NCBI GenBank assembly: GCA_963170055.1 | Contig: CAUJGJ010000397.1 | Location: 9,884,301 to 9,948,300, forward strand | Source: Halisarca cf. caerulea | Lineage: Eukaryota > Porifera > Demospongiae > Chondrillida > Halisarcidae | Direction: 5' to 3' | Length of the DNA stretch: 64,000 bases | Shown here: positions 1 to 11,479 of the stretch, in pieces | Layout: each line of letters opens with the position of its first letter | How positions within the stretch are numbered: the first letter of the stretch is position 1 | Notes under the pieces: model-generated | What the model was told of the DNA's origin: nothing | Database searches by the model: none | Seen by the model: the letters and a program-made list of their open reading frames with translations, nothing else | Made by a program: the position numbers and the translations under genes

Positions 1-736
1 CTCTGGAAACAGCCTCAGGCAGCTTCAGCAGGAAAATGATCTGTTGAGGGAAGCCTTAAAGGAACTTCATGAATCTCATGCAAGAAGTGAGATGCATGGT
101 TTTTCCTCTTGTCTTTCATTTTTGATTCCTTTACTGCTATATTTAGCAGTATTGCAGACAGATATCTCTATCACAAAGTTGTGTGTGCATGTGTGTACAT
201 GCATACGTGTGTACATGTTCTTTCAGTTACCTCTTACATAGTATAACTGTTAATTGATTATGTATACTATTGTTTTTTCCCTCCATTTAGAAGTTCAAGA
301 GAATGTTGACAAGGTTTGAATTTGTACCCTATAGTTAATACATGTAATCAGTATTACTATATACCTGCAGGTAGAGCTTGTGCCAGGTTATGGTGTTTAC
401 ATCAGCAAGATTAAATTGGACACTGCTGTTGATGGCCAGGGGCAGCCAACGCGACTTGTTCGGAAACTCCTTGCTGCATTTTTCACACCAGAGGTCCTTG
501 CAAAATCAAGTACTCGAGGCAGCAGGACCTTTGCAGCTCTGGACCACACCATTGTTGCTGCTATAATAAGTAAGGCACACTTTTTCTTTAATTATATATG
601 TAGTTTACACTTTCACTTGGTCTGCCATTTGTTTACAGAGTTTGTGATGAATCAACATCCTCACAGTCAGAGATCATTGCTGATTGATGCAATGAATGAC
701 AAATGCGCAAGCTACCGCAGACAAAAGCCTACATAG
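1..736 (+). CDS. BEN-domain protein, last four exons (5' partial)
   Basis: Four exons can be read: up to about 93 in frame 2, 291-313, 371-569 and 639-736, joined by GT/AG introns (acceptors TTTAG and TGCAG, donor GTAAGG) and ending at TAG 734-736. The first exon encodes a Gln/Glu/Leu-rich coiled-coil stretch (RQLQQENDLLREALKELHE). Exons 3 and 4 encode a BEN domain: hydrophobic start VELVPGYGVYISK, then RLVRKLLAAFFTPEVLA, a Gly/Ser turn, FAALDHTIVAAI, and a C-terminal block ending MNDKCASYRR. BEN domains bind DNA or mediate protein contacts in chromatin and transcription factors, and a coiled coil before a terminal BEN domain is a common arrangement. The 5' part lies outside the window. The exact donor of the first exon is uncertain. 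Family assignment is confident; the specific gene is not identifiable. Confidence 0.8.
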
Positions 737-1255
737 AGATTTGGTAAAGCTGGCAGTTTTTAAGTTTTTATTTTATTCATTGACAACTATAGATGACCTT
801 TTGATTCAATCAATTTTTATTGCAGTATCAATTTGTGATCTTAATGTTTATATTTAATGTGAAATTGTTTTGAATTTTGAGATGCACAGATATGGCCATA
901 ATTATATAACATAATATGTTTGCTCATGCATTTATAACAGTGAACAGCAATTTCATTGTTTACTGGTATCAGATTCTGTGTGACTGCAATATAATATACA
1001 ATAATTATACATAGAAACAAATTTATAATATAAGATCAATGCATGTTTAACGAATACTATTAAATACATGCAAGCTTGTTTCATGCCTAATACACTCTTG
1101 TTACATGCTAAATACAGTTTCAATTTCATTCCTTTCAACAGCATGCTCTTTACTTGTAACAACCATAAAACAGCCATGTTTCCAGAATGAAATACTCTCC
1201 TGTCAACATACTGCAAACAAGGTAGATTCCAGGTTGTTATTTTGACCTGGGTACG

Positions 1256-1289
<34 letters not shown>

Positions 1290-1336
1290 CACACGCACAC
1301 ACATATATATAGTATAATATATATAATAGTATAATA
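737..1336. other. Intergenic, AT-rich, no gene seen
   Basis: The 3' flank of the BEN gene. It holds only AT-rich sequence and a short (CA)n tract near 1259-1290 followed by TATATA. The long minus-strand open frame across it is an artefact of the CA repeat and has no recognisable domain. Confidence 0.6.
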
Positions 1337-1486
1337 TTGATTGATGTCACAAGATGGCGACAAACGTGGTGGAGTGTGTTTGTTAGAACCCACAATTGTC
1401 TTCAAACTTTTGATCGATTTAGTCTTCTGATGATCTACAATAAAGACAAAGTAATTCCTTACTTTTTTGCTAAGGTTTATTTCATC

Positions 1487-3455
1487 ATGCCATCCACTGT
1501 GCTCCTTGTGGCGATGTCATCTATCAGCCGCTTCACCACTGCCAGCTGTCCGGTTTGTGGTAGATCAATGCCCATTCGAAAGGACGGGAACATTTGGCTT
1601 CACGGCCCTACATCGGCAAGATGTTCGGGTTCAGGCTTGCCGCCTGCTGTACTAATTCCTAGCGCGACAGTGGGGTCACCTTCGCCATCAAGTAACGTCA
1701 CGCTGTCTTCCTCTCCCTCGACATTGCGCAGCGAAGATTCATCGACATTAGGCCCTCTCAACCCAGGTCGAGCTGCAGTAAACGTCCTTGGCAGAATCCC
1801 ATGACCGGCCAGGGATCAAATAGCGAGAAGACTATCGGAAATTCTGGATCAGGTAACATCCTCCAACTGCAGGGGAGCTTGGGAACGCCTGTTTCTATTC
1901 TGTCGGAACTGTCTCAATTCTCCACCTAGGAGGGGTCACAGGAGAAATTTAGTAGCACATATTCGCCGAGCAATCACGGAGGAAAACAATGAGAATAGCT
2001 CTTCTTACACCCAGTACCCAGGAATTTACATTTGTATCTTCCAAGGACCCTTTGAGATCCTTAGCTGTTCGCGTGGCTGCAAAACTAGAGGAGGGGAATT
2101 TCCGAGGAGCGGTGAAGATTGTTAGTTCGGATGAATCCTTTGCTCCTGTTGATGCTTCTACCCTCAGTAAGCTCAAAGAGAAACATCCACCCCGCCACCC
2201 CTTTCTGCCGGCTCTACCCCCCCAGACCCAAGACCGACACCCCAAGAGGTGTCTTCCTCACAGGTTCTATCTGTCATCCGATCTTTCCCAACAGGGTCTG
2301 CTGGTGGACCAGACAGCTTACGTCCCCAACACCTAAAGGACTTAGTTGCTGGCCGCTCCAACCTTAGTTCACAAATTGTCTTGGAATCCCTAACTCACTT
2401 TGTGAATTTTGTCCTTGACGGTGACATCCTAGCTGATGCCAGGCCTTGCCTGTTTGGTGCATCCTTGGTAGCCCTTAACAAGAGTTGCGGAAGTGTATGC
2501 CCCATTGCAGTTAGGTGCACTTTGAGAAGATTGGAGGTGCACTTTGAGAAGATTGGTGGCCAAGTGTGCCAGTTTTTCTGTTCGAGATGAGATGGGTCTT
2601 TTGCTGGCTCCACTTCAGCTAGGCTACAATACCCCTATGGGGTCAGAAGCTGCAGTGCATGCTGCTCGGACTTACCTACATCAGATCCAACCTGGCCATC
2701 TCCTCCTCAAGGTGGACTTCAAGAACACATTCAACTGTATCAGGAGAGACAAGATGTTGGAAGCTGTTCTGAGTGAGGCCCCTGGCATCTTCAACTTTGT
2801 CAACGCTGCATACAACCAGCCTTCTCTCCTATTTTTCGGGAATCCTATACTTGACTCAGCAGAGGGCGTTCAGCAGGGAGATCCTCTGGGCCCCTTCTAT
2901 TTAGTCTGACCATCCACCAGTTGCTTGTTTCCCTAAAGTCTGAGTTCAAGATTTTTTATCTTGATGATGGTACAATTGGCGGTCCACTTGAAGAAGTGGT
3001 GGCAGACTTCAAGCAGATTGAACAAGTGAGTGACGATTTAGGCCTAGCCATTAATCATTCCAAGAGTGAAGTGATCTGTGTCGATGACATCACTAGTCAA
3101 GACATTCAGTCAATTTCACCTATGTTTCAGATCACTGACCCTGCAGATGCTTGCCTCCTGGGTTCCCCCATTGGAGGACCTCAGAGCATCAACCAGGTTT
3201 TGTCCACCAAGAAAGCATCCCTTGAACGTCTTGGCGAACGTCTGAGGTTACTACACTCTCATGACGGCCTGTGTCTATTGAAGAATGCCCTAGCCCTACC
3301 TAAGGTGTTATATGTTCTCCGCACTGCCCCGTGTTTTGATTCACCCATCCTACCAGAATTAGATAGCCTTCAGAAGTCCCTATTGGAGGATATTTGTACT
3401 GTGCACCTCAGTGATGAGGCATGGGCTCAGGCTTCATTGCCCGTTCAGGCAGGAT
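1487..3455 (+). pseudogene. Non-LTR retrotransposon pol, 5' two-thirds (broken)
   Basis: From ATG 1487 the frame encodes a Cys-rich motif (CPVCGRSMPIRKDGNIWLHG) typical of the nucleic-acid-binding part of this retroelement type. TGA at 1802-1804 interrupts the frame, which then continues in phase. The reverse transcriptase follows in pieces in different frames: GPDSLRPQHLKDL near 2300, FGASLVALNK near 2460, LLKVDFKNTFNCIRRDK near 2710, QQGDPLGP near 2875, and catalytic FYLDDG near 2960. At least three frameshifts are visible, one caused by a 22-bp tandem duplication around 2515-2560. The frame reaches LPVQAG at 3455 and stops at an insertion; it resumes at 8353 with DLGIRS. No AP-type endonuclease was seen. 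It is a dead copy. Clade not assigned. Confidence 0.85.
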
Positions 3456-3481
3456 GCATGTGGGACATGTCCATTAGCACT

Positions 3482-6400
3482 TTAACCCTCATACCCTCGT
3501 CATACTTACCGTGTGACCGGAAGCAAATGTGTAACGATCGGAATTTTGGCTTCTTAAGTGCTTTGAATACGGATACTTTAGAGATCCTAACCGAATAGTC
3601 CTTAGAATGGGCTTCAGTTTGGTATATGTTGTGTTACTTTTCGTTTCCTGAAGTATGAGATACGCTTGCGCCGAATAAAATGGCCGCCGCTCGGGTCCAA
3701 CTGCCAACTTTGAGAATATTTTCCACCACTGTGAACTTAGCTGTGTCAGGAAAAGAAGATTTGAAGGTGAGCACAATATTTATTCTTTACATTTAATGCA
3801 CTATTTTGTGAAAAGAAGGCCAAATTGGCAAATTTGCCGCATTTTGTGGATATTCACTTTGAATCTAGTTTTCAGGTTTTCTTAGATGGTAACACATAGT
3901 ATTATTGGCCAGCATATTCCATTAGGCTAATCCCTATAGTTCTGCATTGATTTTACACAAGTTAGATGGTACAGTAATTACCACTGGACTCCAAATTAGA
4001 CCAATGCTCACCGGCTAGCGTTGTTATTATCTGTGGTAAAGGCGTGTATGTTAGTTACTACAATAGGTAATGATTAGTTGCTTATCTAAAACTATACAAT
4101 ATAGTGCAATACAATAGTTACTTTATGCTAGTGAACCCTCTCCTCTTTATAATGTTTGTAGATCCAGCTGGTCATCCTCACTTCCGGCTTGTTCCTGGAG
4201 CAAGTGATGTTGGTGGCGTGGTAGATGGACGTGTGGTCAATCGCTTGGAAAACCAAATGCTCCGTGGAATATTCAAACTCAGCTGAATGCCATAAGGCAT
4301 GGCAGTCCTTCTTGGCCGTCTGGCACAAGGCAGGGGAATGGGGGCAATCAATGCAGTGTCGAGAAGTCCAGCTTTTCTGACTAATGAATTGGCAGTAAGA
4401 GCACTGCTCTTTCCTTGATGTCAAGATACTGCCATGCCATACTCTGCATTCACTTGGTGGTGGGATTGTCTGTGGGACAGGAGTTGTTAGATGGTGTGGC
4501 TGATGACGGTAGCGATTGATTATCTGCAGGATCAGTGCATCCCGAAAGTAGTTCTCTGTGACAGCCTTCTCCCCCTTCTCCATGCGACCCCAATTGTATA
4601 ATACAAAAGCATTTGTGACTGCTACATCCAACATGTGATAGAATAAAGTTTTCCAGTAGCGAGTGGCACGTCTTAAACTACTGTGGTACTGGAGTAGCTG
4701 GTCGCTCTTGTCCACTCCACCCATGTAGCGGTTGTAATGCTCAACCATGAGTGGAATGGTGACATCCTGGATCTCAAAATTGCCTGTCTGCCCTTTGCAT
4801 TTCCGACGGATGGTACTGTTGGAATGGCCTGGGTGGGTTGTAGACATACTGCAAACAACTTGGTTGTCATTCCAGCAGGTGTAGACAATGCGAGACCCCC
4901 TTTCGCGAATGTAATAACCTTTCTCCCTTGATGTAGAACGCTTGCTCAGGAAATTCTTCAGCTCTGCCACGGCATGAGGTATCCCCCTTGATGCGTACTG
5001 TACCTGTTGCTGTGATCCCAAGAGTTAGAAGGTGGCTAAAAAGTGCAGGACTGGAATAAAAGTTATCACAGTACAGCTGGTAGTTCTGATGATGAAGTGT
5101 AGCTACAAGTGTGGTGACAACATCATATGCCAGGCCATGCTCTGATCTGTCACTCTGTGCAGCACCAAGATATAAGTTGAAATCATAGGTGTACGCAGAA
5201 GGATCTGAGGCAACCCAATATTTGAAACCCCATTTCGCTGGCTTGTCCTTCATGTACTGCCTAAATTTTGTTCTTGCCTTGCTCTTCACCATCCTTCCAT
5301 CAATTGACACTTGCTGAAGTGGTTGGTACAATTCCTTACTCTTGCTTTTCATATGGTTGCGTAAGGGAAGAATCTTCTTCAAGGGATGACTGGAATTCTG
5401 TAGTTCTTCTTCTGGTATGACAACATGAAAGAATGATGAAATAGCCTCAAATCGGTTACATGTCATCAACTCATTCAGGCGAACAATAAACTGAGCATTC
5501 TTCATCGACCAGGCATGTCTGTAGCTTCTGACACCAGTGATTCCTAACAGAAGCAGGACACAAACAAAACACATCACCTCATCCCTGGTGAGCTCCTGAA
5601 AGCAAAAACGCTTGTACATAGCTGGCTTTTTTTCCTTGTGGGCATTAGCATATGCAATGGTGGCATCGACTAGGTGCTGCGTGATTTCTTCATTGAAGAA
5701 CAATTCGAAGAGGCCAATTGCTGATATCTCTATATCCGGTGGCAAGTGGGGACCAGGAGTGCGTGTGGGATTGAAGGGTGGTGGCAAAGGGATGTTCTGT
5801 TCTGCAGTAGCTATATCCACTGCTAAACTAGGCAGACTCTCAGACACTATTTGCCCTGTACCATTTCCTCGTCTTCGCCCTCTACCACAACCCCTACCAC
5901 GACCCCTACCTCGACCCCTGCCTTGTCCCCTTCCACGCCCTCTACCACGACCCTGCCTGTGTGATGGTAATGACTCTGTGGTCTCAATTGAGTCAGCTGT
6001 TGGCTCTTGGTTGCTGTCATACTCTGATGAGTCTGTCTCCTCAATGCTACACTGTTCTTCCTCAGATGATGCCACTTTAGACTCCAACCCCCCATCCATG
6101 CTTTCATCAAAACTGCTATCTTCGCTACTAACATCCTCCCAGTGTGTATGTATGTGTGCATTCGTGCTTTTTGGTGTAGAAATAATTGAAATTGATTCAT
6201 CCTCCTGCATTGGTACTTCGTGACCAGCTATAATAAATAATGATATATGTACGTCCAGTATCAGGTCTTGGACGGATAAACACTAAATTTATAGTAAATC
6301 GACGAACCTTCAGAAGTTGACGACGCAACCGAACATAAGTCATGATTACCGTCAAAAATGCTAGCTTCACTGTCACTGTCACTCATTTCATTCCCAGTTT

Positions 6401-6748
6401 TATCAATTTGACAGCTGAAAAAGGCCACTACTTCATCCCCTGAGTAGATTCTCTTCGTCGATTCTGTTTTCTTTCGCAGAGCGGCCATTTTTTCGCAAAG
6501 TGTTTGTAGGCGGTATCCGAGAAATACCAAAAATATACGGTATTCTTCGGGCGAAAACACATGTCTGTATTCAGAGGCACACAAGAGCTAAGCCAGGTAC
6601 TGATTACAGGGTTTTCCTCATTAAGTCTCTAGCTGATATGGTAAGGTAGCTTTATCGAAGAATAGGCAATCCTGGCGCTTATAGTTAATGAGAAAAATAT
6701 TCGTAAGTTTTGTTGCTTTAAAGCAACCGCGGAGGGTACGAGGGTTAA
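3482..6748 (-). mobile_element. piggyBac element 1, with TTAA ends
   Basis: The left terminus TTAACCCTCATACCCTC (3482-3498) and the right terminus (6732-6748, reverse complement TTAACCCTCGTACCCTC) match at 16 of 17 positions and both carry the TTAA target duplication diagnostic of piggyBac. A 16-bp palindrome GTTGCTTTAAAGCAAC (6712-6727) lies 4 bp inside the right end. The element is 3267 bp and encodes one transposase on the minus strand. The region 3499-4127 between the left end and the stop codon holds no other gene. Confidence 0.93.
4128..6488 (-). CDS. piggyBac transposase 1 (two exons, one apparent frameshift)
   Basis: This is the cut-and-paste transposase acting at TTAA sites. Exon 1 starts at ATG 6488 (MAALRKKTESTKRIY) and ends at 6308. 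A roughly 80-bp intron follows and exon 2 begins at 6227. The N-terminus is acidic and then Arg/Gly-rich (repeated RGRG near 5880-5950 on the plus strand), as is usual before the DDE core. Catalytic Asp candidates lie in VSIDGRMVKSK, YCDNFYSS and NRYMGGVDKSDQL. A Cys/His-rich C-terminal domain (CSYCQ...CIDCPHSPALCQ...CHALWH) ends at 4128. The only visible lesion is a one-base frame change in a G run near 4983-4988, between TVRIKG and RGIPHAVAELK. Otherwise all key residues are present, so the copy is recent or the indel is an assembly error. Confidence 0.9.
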
Positions 6749-7417
6749 TGGCTTCCCAAAGTCGGCAAATTTACTCTTTACAAATTGCTTTATTTCTTCA
6801 CAATATGCAGTGGAATGGCCAATGAATGGTTCTAAAGCAGTACAAACATATCTAACCTCCACATTGAGCTATTTTTTATCCAAGTGACCTGCTTGAGCGT
6901 TCGACTAATCGACGATTTATCAGGTAGTTGAGTTAGGCAGTTATTTGACGCAAGTAAATTGGAACATGGGCCTACAGACACAGGATAAAGACTGAATTGT
7001 TTCTAATGAAAATATCTCACTTTCTACCGATGGGGGTTTTGATTACCGAAATAGTTTGAAAGATATTCAGCAAATACTCACAGTGCGATACAAGATTTGT
7101 CAATAACTTCTCTGAAAATGAGTTAATCAAAACCTCCATCGGTGAAAAGTTGAAGCAGTCAATGCTGATCACAATGAAACACTCAGAAGGTTCTTACGTG
7201 GCTCCGCTGATTTACTCGGCGACATGGCATTTTGCAAAAAATCTCTTTCGCAAGAGGCCTGTTTTCACATGATAGTCATGTGATGAGGGCTGTGACATCA
7301 TCAAACTCTTGGTACCGTTTGAACGCGTTTGAAAGTGAGGACTACTTTGAAGGTGGGGGAGCATGGCAAGGACAGATGTGTTGCAAGCGAAAATAAGTCA
7401 GAGGAAACAGGCCATTA

Positions 7418-7879
7418 CAGTGAATATTCATTAATCCGCCCCCTGTTAATCCGCCAAACCTCTTTATCCGCCATTATTTTTTTAAACGAATTCAAAAGTA
7501 TGTCAGTAGTATACACATAATCCGCCATTCCATAAATCCACCATCCGCCATAATTTTCTTGAACCAATTAACACTTATGTATGAATTTTAGTAACAGATA
7601 ATCCGCCACCTTTGATTTTCAAAGATGGTAGCTACTAACAAGTGTTCTAGAGTTGGTCTCCATGTCTTTTACTATTTCTTTTTGTCCCTTGTAAATTTAC
7701 ATAGTAGGTTTTAATATCCTGTATGCTGAATGTCTAACTGTTTTATACTATTGTGAATATACAATGCCATGAGAATAGTGGATAATGTTGCACTGAACAC
7801 TAAATTTATAATCCGCCATATCATTAATCCGCCAAAATGTGGCCCCAACCAATTGTGGCGGATTAATGAATATTCACTG
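7418..7879. mobile_element. Tc1/mariner-type MITE (CAGTGAATATTCATTAATCC ends)
   Basis: Inverted ends of about 23 bp start CAGTGAATATTCATTAATCC at 7418 and end with the complement at 7879, each flanked by a TA dinucleotide (7416-7417 and 7880-7881). The interior repeats the AATCCGCC motif several times and has no ORF of interest. Ends starting CAGT with a TA duplication fit a Tc1/mariner or pogo non-autonomous element. It lies inside the 3456-8352 insertion. Confidence 0.82.
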
Positions 7880-8352
7880 TATTTAAAGAAGGCGGATGAT
7901 TGAAGAAAGTGTAAAGTCGGCAAAAGAGGAGAATTTTAAGCATTTGATTCATTCGGCACGGATATGCAATCTCGAAGAACAAGGTATATACGATAGTTGT
8001 TGTTGAGCTTAAATCTAAATAGAAAAGTCTCTTTTACCAGCCTAAACATCTTAGGAAAAGATGTATCACTTTATACAGCACCCTTAACGCCTTGAACTTA
8101 CCACTGACTGAAAAATTACACCCAATTTCGAAACTCCTGCAGTCCACGATCGTCCTTATGCAAATATGTGCTTGACACTGTTTCTCCTCAGATAAAGGCT
8201 TAAAAGCACCAAATCAATCTAGCTTGCTCCTAAACAATAACGTCATAGAATGTCACGCACCTGTCACATGATTAGAAGCCATTTCAGTAACGTTTTCACT
8301 AAAATTCCAGCTTGTTAGCACATTAGGGAGATTTTGGACATGTCCCACATGC

Positions 8353-9317
8353 GGAGACTTGGGTATCAGGAGTTTCACCAAGCTGGCTACCTCTGCATTC
8401 CTTGCATCAGCTACTGGTACCTCCACATTGACACAGTCCATCTTGCCTCAGGCACTTTCAGGTTTTCCTTGCACATTCAGGACTGATGCTCTGTCTCTGT
8501 GGAGCAGAGATCACACAGAGGAACCCCACATTGGACCCACAGCCACCAAACAGTGGTTATGGGATACGCCCATCATCAACGCCACTGTTTCATCTCTACT
8601 CTCTTTAGCCAATGCTGTGGATAAGGCCCGCTTGCTATCCGCACAAAGAAAAGAGTCTGGGGCTTGGCTTAATGCCCCTCCTGTGTCATCGCTTGGTCTC
8701 TGTATGGATGACGACTCTGTGAGGATTGCAGTTGGCTTGCGCCTTGGAGTCCCCCTGGCTTTCCCCCACCAATGTGCCTTATGTGGGAACCACGTTGATG
8801 CTTTGGGTACCCATGGCCTCCATTGTGGGAGAAGTGCAGGTCATCACCCCAGACATGCCAACATGAATGCCATGTTAAGAACAGCCCTAGCATCCATCAA
8901 TGTTCCGTCTATCCTTGAACCTCCAGGTTTGTTCAGGACTGATGGAAGAGGGTGGATGGCATCACTGTGACTCCTTGGAGATCAGGTCGCCCTCTGGCTT
9001 GGGACTTCACATGCTGTGACACGTTTGCCCCTACCTACATTTCACTGGCTGCCTCAGGAGCTGGAATGGTGGCAAACCAAGCCGAGAGCAGGAAGAGATC
9101 ACTAAACCAGGACATAGAATCAACCCATGATTTCGTCCCAATTGCAATTGAGACTTCTGGTGTTTTTGGCAATGGTGCCCAAGAATTCTTCAAGTCCCTG
9201 GGCCATCGTCTCCGTACTGCGTCTCAAGACCTATCTTTGAACATTTTGATTCAACAAATCAGTGTATGCATTCAGAAGTTTAACGCTGTCTCTATTTTGG
9301 GTACTAGTACCCTGTAG
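8353..9317 (+). pseudogene. Non-LTR retrotransposon pol, 3' third (continuation of 1487-3455)
   Basis: In frame from 8353 the sequence reads DLGIRSFTKLATSAFLA, then GLRLGVPLAF with the Cys/His motif CALCGNHVDALGTHGLHCG-x8-H, then PWRSGRPLAWD, ASGAG, FVPIAIETSG, and a C-terminus ending at TAG 9315-9317. This is the usual C-terminal region of the same invertebrate retroelement. A frame change is needed near 8965, between WMASL and the ITVTPWRSG block. The 3' end beyond 9318 lacks a poly(A) and runs into AT-rich sequence and (TA)n at 9405-9430. Together with the 5' part it represents one decayed insertion interrupted by the 4.9 kb element. Confidence 0.85.
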
Positions 9318-9469
9318 CTCATTGTGTTAGTGTTCATTGTTTTATTTATAATTATTACTTTTTCCTTGCATGTATGTTGTAACTTACATTTATATATTGT
9401 AACAATATATATATATATATATATATATATGAATATATGAATATCAATATCATTGGTGAATGGTACATG

Positions 9470-9700
9470 GGGAACCAACCTCTTACTTTCACCGGAAGTG
9501 TCTGGAACGTCCGGAACAATGTCAATATATATGTGTGTCAACAACATGGCGGGCTTTTAGGCGGTATTCGGTATCGCTGTAGTATTTCAGTGAACTTTGT
9601 GTTTTTGTTCCTGTTTTCGTCAGCGAAGAATCTTCCAGCCATAAGGAGTTTCTTTGAGAGTTATTTCCAAAGTTTCAAGTCGCTCCAAGAATTTCCGTGG
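9470..9700. repeat. Repeat family B, copy 2 (CCGGAAGT-containing)
   Basis: The block ACTTTCACCGGAAGTGTC, then GGAACGTCCGGAAC, GTCAACAACATGGC and CGTCAGCGAAGAATCTT is shared, in opposite orientation, with 21390-21600. It may be a fossil transposon, or it may include an exon-like frame (SAKNLPAIRSFFESYF) of unknown meaning. No function is assigned. Confidence 0.55.
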
Positions 9701-9841
9701 GCCTTCAAGTTGTATGGGTACGTGAACAAGTCTAAAGATGTTCTCTTCGTTCAAAAAAGTTTTGGAAGAACTCGAAAGCTGACAAAAGCTCTTCTGACGC
9801 CTCCTCCGATACAAAAGAGAACTTGGACTTAGTATTTAGGA

Positions 9842-10248
9842 TGAAAACGTCCATGGATGGAGAGCTAAACCGAAGAGTCTTATGTTACGTTACTGCGGAA
9901 GTCTATGAAAGCCGAGAGAAGGTCAAAGAAAGCTTCGGGAACAGGTGAGATGACTGCTGAAACCTTTTTTTCTTTGTTTAACCATTTGGAGTGTCTAAAT
10001 GTGTATTTAAAGTGGTTTGGTGCAGTTTAGTACAAGTTGGACTTCAGTAAAAGAAATTCTTCAGCTTTTCTTGGATATTTTCGCGTACGTGTGTTAGTTC
10101 AGGCCTCGTCTAGCATGGCACAGAGGGTTGACGTATACTTTAGAACGAAAACGTCTATGGATAGAAGAAAAAACTTTGAAACTTTACAACGCGTTATCAC
10201 AGAAGAATTTCAAGGAAAAGAGAAGCTTCAAGAAAGCTTCAGAAATAG
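9842..10248 (+). other. Duplicated exon-like pair (unknown protein)
   Basis: Two segments, 9842-9944 and 10143-10248, encode related peptides: KTSMDGELNRR...EKVKESFGNR and KTSMDRRKNF...EKLQESFRNR. Each ends at a consensus-like donor (GTGAGATG and GTAAGATG) followed by similar intron starts (GATGACTGCTGAA and GATGATTGTTGAA). This looks like an exon duplicated with its flanks, either of an unrecognised gene or of a repeat carrying a splice donor. No domain was recognised and no clear acceptor was found. Confidence 0.4.
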
Positions 10249-10700
10249 GTAAGATGATTGTTGAAAGCTCCATTTTTAAGCTAACCGTTTTCAAACGTAT
10301 ATGTAAGAATTTCTGTATGCATTTTCTTGGATATGTTCGCGTGCGTTTATGTTTGCTTGTGTCTGTGTGTTTATTTGACTATGTTCCTGTGTTTGTTTGT
10401 GTGTGTATATATATGTGTGTGTTGTGTGTTTGTGTGCATTTGTGCGTTTGTGTTTGTGTGTGGGTGTGTGGGTGTGGGTGTATTTGTGATAGATAAGATG
10501 ACTGTTGAAAGCTCTATTTCTTTAGCTAACCGTTTTCGAACGTATATGTAAGAATTTTTGTATGTATTTTCTTGGATATGTTCACTTGCTTTTATGTTTG
10601 CTTGTGTCTGTGTGCTTATTTGAGCATTTTCCTGTGTGTATGTGTGTGTGTGTGTGCGTGTGCGTGTGCGTGAGTGTGTGTATGTGTGGTCTCATTGTTT
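10249..10700 (+). repeat. Tandem duplication of about 245 bp
   Basis: The segment starting GATGATTGTTGAAAGCTCC at about 10252 (then CGTATATGTAAGAATTTCTG and TTTTCTTGGATATGTTC) recurs from about 10496 with few differences. Both copies run into GT-rich sequence. Long open frames here are GT-repeat artefacts. Confidence 0.7.
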
Positions 10701-10803
10701 ATTATTCTTTCTTTTCATGTTCAGAATATAGACTAAATCATGAAGGCAATTGGTGAGATTGTGTGTTTTGTATGATTTGATGTGTGTGATGTATAGTTGA
10801 GTG

Positions 10804-10805
<2 letters not shown>

Positions 10806-10862
<57 letters not shown>

Positions 10863-11044
10863 TGTGTGTGTGTGTGATGCTTTCTTCATCATCATTCCTT
10901 TTGGAACTGACATTGCTTTATAATAAATGAATCTGTCACAAAACAATCAATAGCAATTGTACCTACCACAAGTCAGTTGAATTTATTCCTTAGGCTTATT
11001 TTGTATTGTAGAGGGAGAGAAAGAGTGTAACATAAGAAACGCCC

Positions 11045-11087
<43 letters not shown>

Positions 11088-11209
11088 CATGAATGCATTA
11101 ATTCACAAGCACAATAATGCTATTAAACTCACCATCCTTTCCATTTAGGATTTCATTAAGTCTTCATGTGAACAAAGAGCACAATAGAACACAATAATTC
11201 CAGAAACTG

Positions 11210-11255
<46 letters not shown>

Positions 11256-11275
11256 ACACACACACACACTGTACA

Positions 11276-11326
<51 letters not shown>

Positions 11327-11329
11327 GAG

Positions 11330-11369
<40 letters not shown>

Positions 11370-11397
11370 ACACACACAGGCACACACACACACACAT
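10806..11397. repeat. (GT)n and (CA)n microsatellite tracts
   Basis: Tracts at about 10810-10875 (GT), 11045-11085 (CA) and 11211-11397 (CA, interrupted). They create long Cys/Val- or His/Thr-repeat frames that are not genes. Confidence 0.95.
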
Positions 11398-11425
11398 TTT
11401 ATCATACAACACTTAGTCTACACAA
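10881..11425 (+). repeat. Duplicated block, copy A (paired with 40425-41322)
   Basis: Unique sequence between the CA tracts (GCTTTATAATAAATGAATC, CACAAGTCAGTTGAATTTA, CATGCATGAATGCATTAATT, CACAATAATTCCAGAAACTG) recurs in the same order at 40425-41322. Copy A lacks the 384-bp hairpin-ended element that sits in copy B, so it serves as an empty site. Confidence 0.85.
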
Positions 11426-11479
11426 AACCATGCATTATATCTCAGGCCTGGGATCTTTCAATTCCGTGAGGATGATTTC

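Larger units (their letters stand above)
3456..8352. mobile_element. DNA transposon with 17-bp inverted ends, carrying nested elements
   Basis: The left end GCATGTGGGACATGTCC (3456-3472) is the exact reverse complement of the right end (8336-8352). The flanks are GGA(T) and GGA, consistent with a 3-bp target duplication. Removing the insertion rejoins the retrotransposon frame as QAG-DLGIRS. Only 9 bp separate the left inverted end from the piggyBac at 3482, so most of this element's own sequence is 6749-8335. That stretch holds no recognisable transposase, so it is probably a non-autonomous copy of about 1.6 kb before nesting. A 3-bp duplication occurs in several superfamilies (for example EnSpm/CACTA and PIF/Harbinger); the family is unassigned. 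Confidence 0.7.

Noticed and set aside
5612..6223. Plus-strand ORF of 203 codons rich in Pro-Arg-Leu
   Set aside because: Antisense shadow of the Arg/Gly-rich N-terminus of piggyBac transposase 1.
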